Source: UBA2185 sp964564625 (GTDB lineage Bacteria > Desulfobacterota > Syntrophia > Syntrophales > UBA2185). Taken from it: DNA of 64,000 nt. A model generated the notes under the pieces. That model was not told the origin of the DNA. It did not search any database and saw only the letters and a list, made by a program, of their open reading frames with translations. Within the stretch, counting starts at the first letter, position 1. Each line of letters begins with the position of its first letter. This document shows positions 62,234-64,000 of the stretch, in pieces. A program made the translations under genes and the position numbers. The stretch covers positions 1-64,000 of the forward strand of contig CAZMBE010000007.1 in the NCBI GenBank assembly GCA_964564625.1, written 5' to 3'.

Positions 62234-63265
62234 ATGAGCAGCACCGAAGAAATGTATGAAACCCTAAGAAGAAATGATGCGATCGCACAAAAATTCTTCG
62301 AAATCGAAACAAGCATTCTGTCTATCCTTAATTTCAAGGATTTTGTGGAAAGGTTGCTGACGGAAATCCATGACAAGCGGGATATACCCTATGTATGGAT
62401 TTCATTGATAGCGAAGAGTGAAGTCGCCGATTTGATACAAAAATCAGCAACATCGGAAATTCTTGCGGAGCGGGTAAATCTTATTGATAAAGATGTGTTT
62501 CTGAAGCTTATCGGAAACAAAACGGATCCCATCCTCGCAAACAAAGATTTGACAAGCTTCCGCTCATTGATTCCCCCGCAGCATACGCATCGTATCCGCT
62601 CTCTTGCCCTTGTGCCTTTGACGCTGGACGGCGAAATCATCGGCAGCCTTAATCATGCGGATACATCCGCACTTCGATACCAGCCCGATATGGATACAAC
62701 CCTGCTGAAGAGGCTTGTAACCATTGTTTCGATTTGCCTGTCCAACGTCATGGCCCATGAAAAACTCAACTATCTTGCATCGAGGGACTCGCTTACGGGA
62801 TTGTTGAATAGGAGGGCCATGGAGCAAATCCTCAAACGGGAATTTGAGCGTGCTCTCCGGTACAGAACACCTCTTACTGTTGCCTTTATCGACGTGGATG
62901 ATTTTAAGGCGGTGAATGACCGATACGGTCATAAAGTTGGCGATGATGTATTGATTTACGTGGCGAAGCATCTGCTCAACATGACCCGCGGCAGTGATAT
63001 TGTCGCGAGATTTGCCGGTGATGAGTTCATCCTTATTCTTCCTAATACCCCTCTTAAGGATTCCCATGACTTTGCAAAGCGTCTGAAGTCTTTTTTCTTT
63101 CACCATCCTCTTGAGCTGGCAGGCGCACCAATACGGGTTTCCATAAGCTTAGGATTATCATGTATAGAGGAGGGGGTGGACAATGACGCCCTCACCCTCG
63201 TGAAAAGGGCGGATGCAATGCTTTACGAGGCAAAGAAGAAAAAGGAGGATATATGCCTTATATAA
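62234..63265 (+). CDS. GAF-GGDEF diguanylate cyclase
   Basis: 343 residues. An N-terminal GAF/DUF484-like sensory domain (about 1-170) is followed by a GGDEF domain. The active loop is RFAGDEFILIL, an AGDEF variant of GGDEF that retains the catalytic D-E-F. DSLTGLLNRRAMEQIL and AFIDVDDFKAVNDRYGH are the standard substrate-loop motifs. It should make cyclic di-GMP, opposite the HD-GYP at 54948. I chose the ATG at 62234; the frame runs further upstream without a ribosome-binding site. Confidence 0.9.
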   Translation: MSSTEEMYETLRRNDAIAQKFFEIETSILSILNFKDFVERLLTEIHDKRDIPYVWISLIAKSEVADLIQKSATSEILAERVNLIDKDVFLKLIGNKTDPILANKDLTSFRSLIPPQHTHRIRSLALVPLTLDGEIIGSLNHADTSALRYQPDMDTTLLKRLVTIVSICLSNVMAHEKLNYLASRDSLTGLLNRRAMEQILKREFERALRYRTPLTVAFIDVDDFKAVNDRYGHKVGDDVLIYVAKHLLNMTRGSDIVARFAGDEFILILPNTPLKDSHDFAKRLKSFFFHHPLELAGAPIRVSISLGLSCIEEGVDNDALTLVKRADAMLYEAKKKKEDICLI

Positions 63266-63456
63266 ACATCAAGATTACAAGAGAAGGGGTTACGCCGGAG
63301 CAGAAAGCAGAACTCGTGAGGGGTGCAACGCAACTTCTGGCGGATGTCCTGGGGAAAAACCCTCAAACTACCGTGGTAGTTATCGAAGAAATAGATACGG
63401 ACAACTGGGGAATCGGGGGAGAGACCGTCACCGTAAGGCGAAAGCGGAAACAGTGA
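63253..63456 (+). CDS. 4-oxalocrotonate tautomerase family protein
   Basis: 67 residues of the 4-OT fold. The catalytic Pro follows the start (MPYINIKITREGVTPEQK), and VVIEEIDTDNWGIGGE is the family C-terminus. It overlaps the diguanylate cyclase by 13 bases and has GGAGG directly upstream, so translational coupling is likely. It may tautomerise a keto/enol compound; the pathway is unknown. Confidence 0.92.
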   Translation: MPYINIKITREGVTPEQKAELVRGATQLLADVLGKNPQTTVVVIEEIDTDNWGIGGETVTVRRKRKQ

Positions 63457-63552
63457 GCGTTCTTTCCGGTTCGAGTGCGTATTGGAATGAATCACACAGG
63501 TGAGGATTGCCGTCTGCTGAAACTGGCTTTCCCTTTACCCATCCATTCTCAC

Positions 63553-64000
63553 TTACGGATAGACAGTTTTCGCGATATACTTGAGCATCTGCCTGAAGAC
63601 CCCCTCCAGGATTTCCCTTGGAATGAAATAGTCCGGCATTTGTTGATAACAGTAATCTGTGATCGCCTTTCCTGCAGCATCGATGTCTCCCCCATACCTG
63701 CGGTATTCATCCTCCATGAACGCTTTCCATTTGCGGCCCTCTTCGATGGTCAGATCGACGAATCGGCCCGCCTCATCACCGGAGATATATCCGTAATGGT
63801 CCGCACAGAGACAGGACACAGGCAGGTTCGTCAACTTCTCAAGACTCTCCAGATACTGTGCAATGTTGGTGTTCATGGAGGGGAAGCAGAGGTTTTCATA
63901 GGGAACGCCTGCCGCATCGGAAGCGAACATGATTTTATTCTCCTGATCATACGCGGTGATAGAACAGTGAGAATGGCCTGGAGTCTCGAAAATTGACAAG
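63553..64000 (-). CDS. Metallo-beta-lactamase-fold protein, C-terminal part (truncated by window end)
   Basis: The reading frame is open at the right edge, so only about the last 148 residues are seen. FETPGHSHCSITAYD carries one ligand His, FASDAAGVPYENLCFP the bridging Asp, and CADHYGYISGDEAGRF the last His. The first motif lies outside the window. This is the eighth MBL-fold gene in the window; a helical C-terminal extension (EGRKWKAFMEDEYRRYGG) is visible. Confidence 0.85.
   Translation of the reverse strand, partial: LSIFETPGHSHCSITAYDQENKIMFASDAAGVPYENLCFPSMNTNIAQYLESLEKLTNLPVSCLCADHYGYISGDEAGRFVDLTIEEGRKWKAFMEDEYRRYGGDIDAAGKAITDYCYQQMPDYFIPREILEGVFRQMLKYIAKTVYP

Noticed and set aside
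1..64000. CRISPR arrays, tRNA or rRNA genes
   Set aside because: No regularly spaced direct repeats of 25-40 bases were seen. The TTCGAG/GAATCC-rich segments at 1.9 and 26.8 kb recall tRNA T-arms but do not form a cloverleaf.

Overview
The window reads as a chromosomal segment of a strictly anaerobic, Gram-negative bacterium, most likely a member of the Desulfobacterota (former Deltaproteobacteria, Syntrophia/Syntrophobacter-like). This is inference. It rests on the outer-membrane and lipoprotein machinery (lnt, mltA, a PBP4-type carboxypeptidase, DUF3568 and DUF6599 proteins), on anaerobe redox proteins (rubredoxin-fused flavin reductase, iron-sulfur flavoprotein, DUF362, C_GCAxxG_C_C, Tat-exported Fe-S aldo/keto reductase), and on an hgcAB pair. 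I found no rRNA, tRNA, CRISPR array, complete insertion sequence or phage genes. Genes are dense, mostly in short operons on the minus strand.

Layout. 1-6.9 kb: 3' end of uvrA, then a minus-strand run (RNase Z-like MBL hydrolase, YjbQ, a TrpF-like protein without the usual cysteine, a cyclophilin-fold protein, DUF6599, Tat aldo/keto reductase, ADP-ribosylglycohydrolase, WrbA). 7-15.9 kb: a b561-like membrane protein coupled to a secreted superoxide-reductase-like protein, a sulfane-sulfur pair (MBL-rhodanese fusion plus rhodanese), copZ-copA, a GloB-like hydrolase and Hrb. 16-24 kb: YggS, Maf, ManC, an SfsA-DUF123 fusion, RlmI-like methyltransferase, rhomboid protease, a UDG-like protein and a C_GCAxxG_C_C protein. 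24-31 kb is a decayed stretch: tandem hairpin repeats, an orphan ORF, an aminotransferase remnant and a frameshifted SRAP (YedK) remnant, between intact HAD, FmdB, M48, LOG and MBL genes. 32-38 kb: a promoter-operator-terminator leader directly before lepA, then hemW, MFS, a second YjbQ and two MBL hydrolases.

The most notable locus is 39.2-41.2 kb: a cysteine-rich MarR-type regulator, then hgcA and hgcB. HgcA has the diagnostic NVWCAAGK cap-helix motif before a five-helix membrane domain. HgcB has two 4Fe-4S motifs and a C-terminal CC pair. These two are the known determinants of mercury methylation. A palindrome near the regulator's start suggests autoregulation. After it come a MoxR/CoxE-like pair, a kinase-fold protein, a SagB-type oxidoreductase, lnt, an MFS exporter, mltA, DUF362, flavodoxin-fold proteins, a patatin, an oligoribonuclease-like exonuclease, an HD-GYP phosphodiesterase, BrkB, ettA, a thiM-thiE-HAD operon, a diguanylate cyclase, a tautomerase and a truncated MBL gene at the right edge.

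Themes. Eight metallo-beta-lactamase-fold genes lie in 64 kb. Metal, sulfur and thiol chemistry recurs (hgcAB, copZA, rhodaneses, Hrb, Isf). Dispersed palindromic repeats lie in several intergenic gaps, including two copies of a roughly 150-180 bp inverted-repeat element at 1.9 and 26.8 kb.
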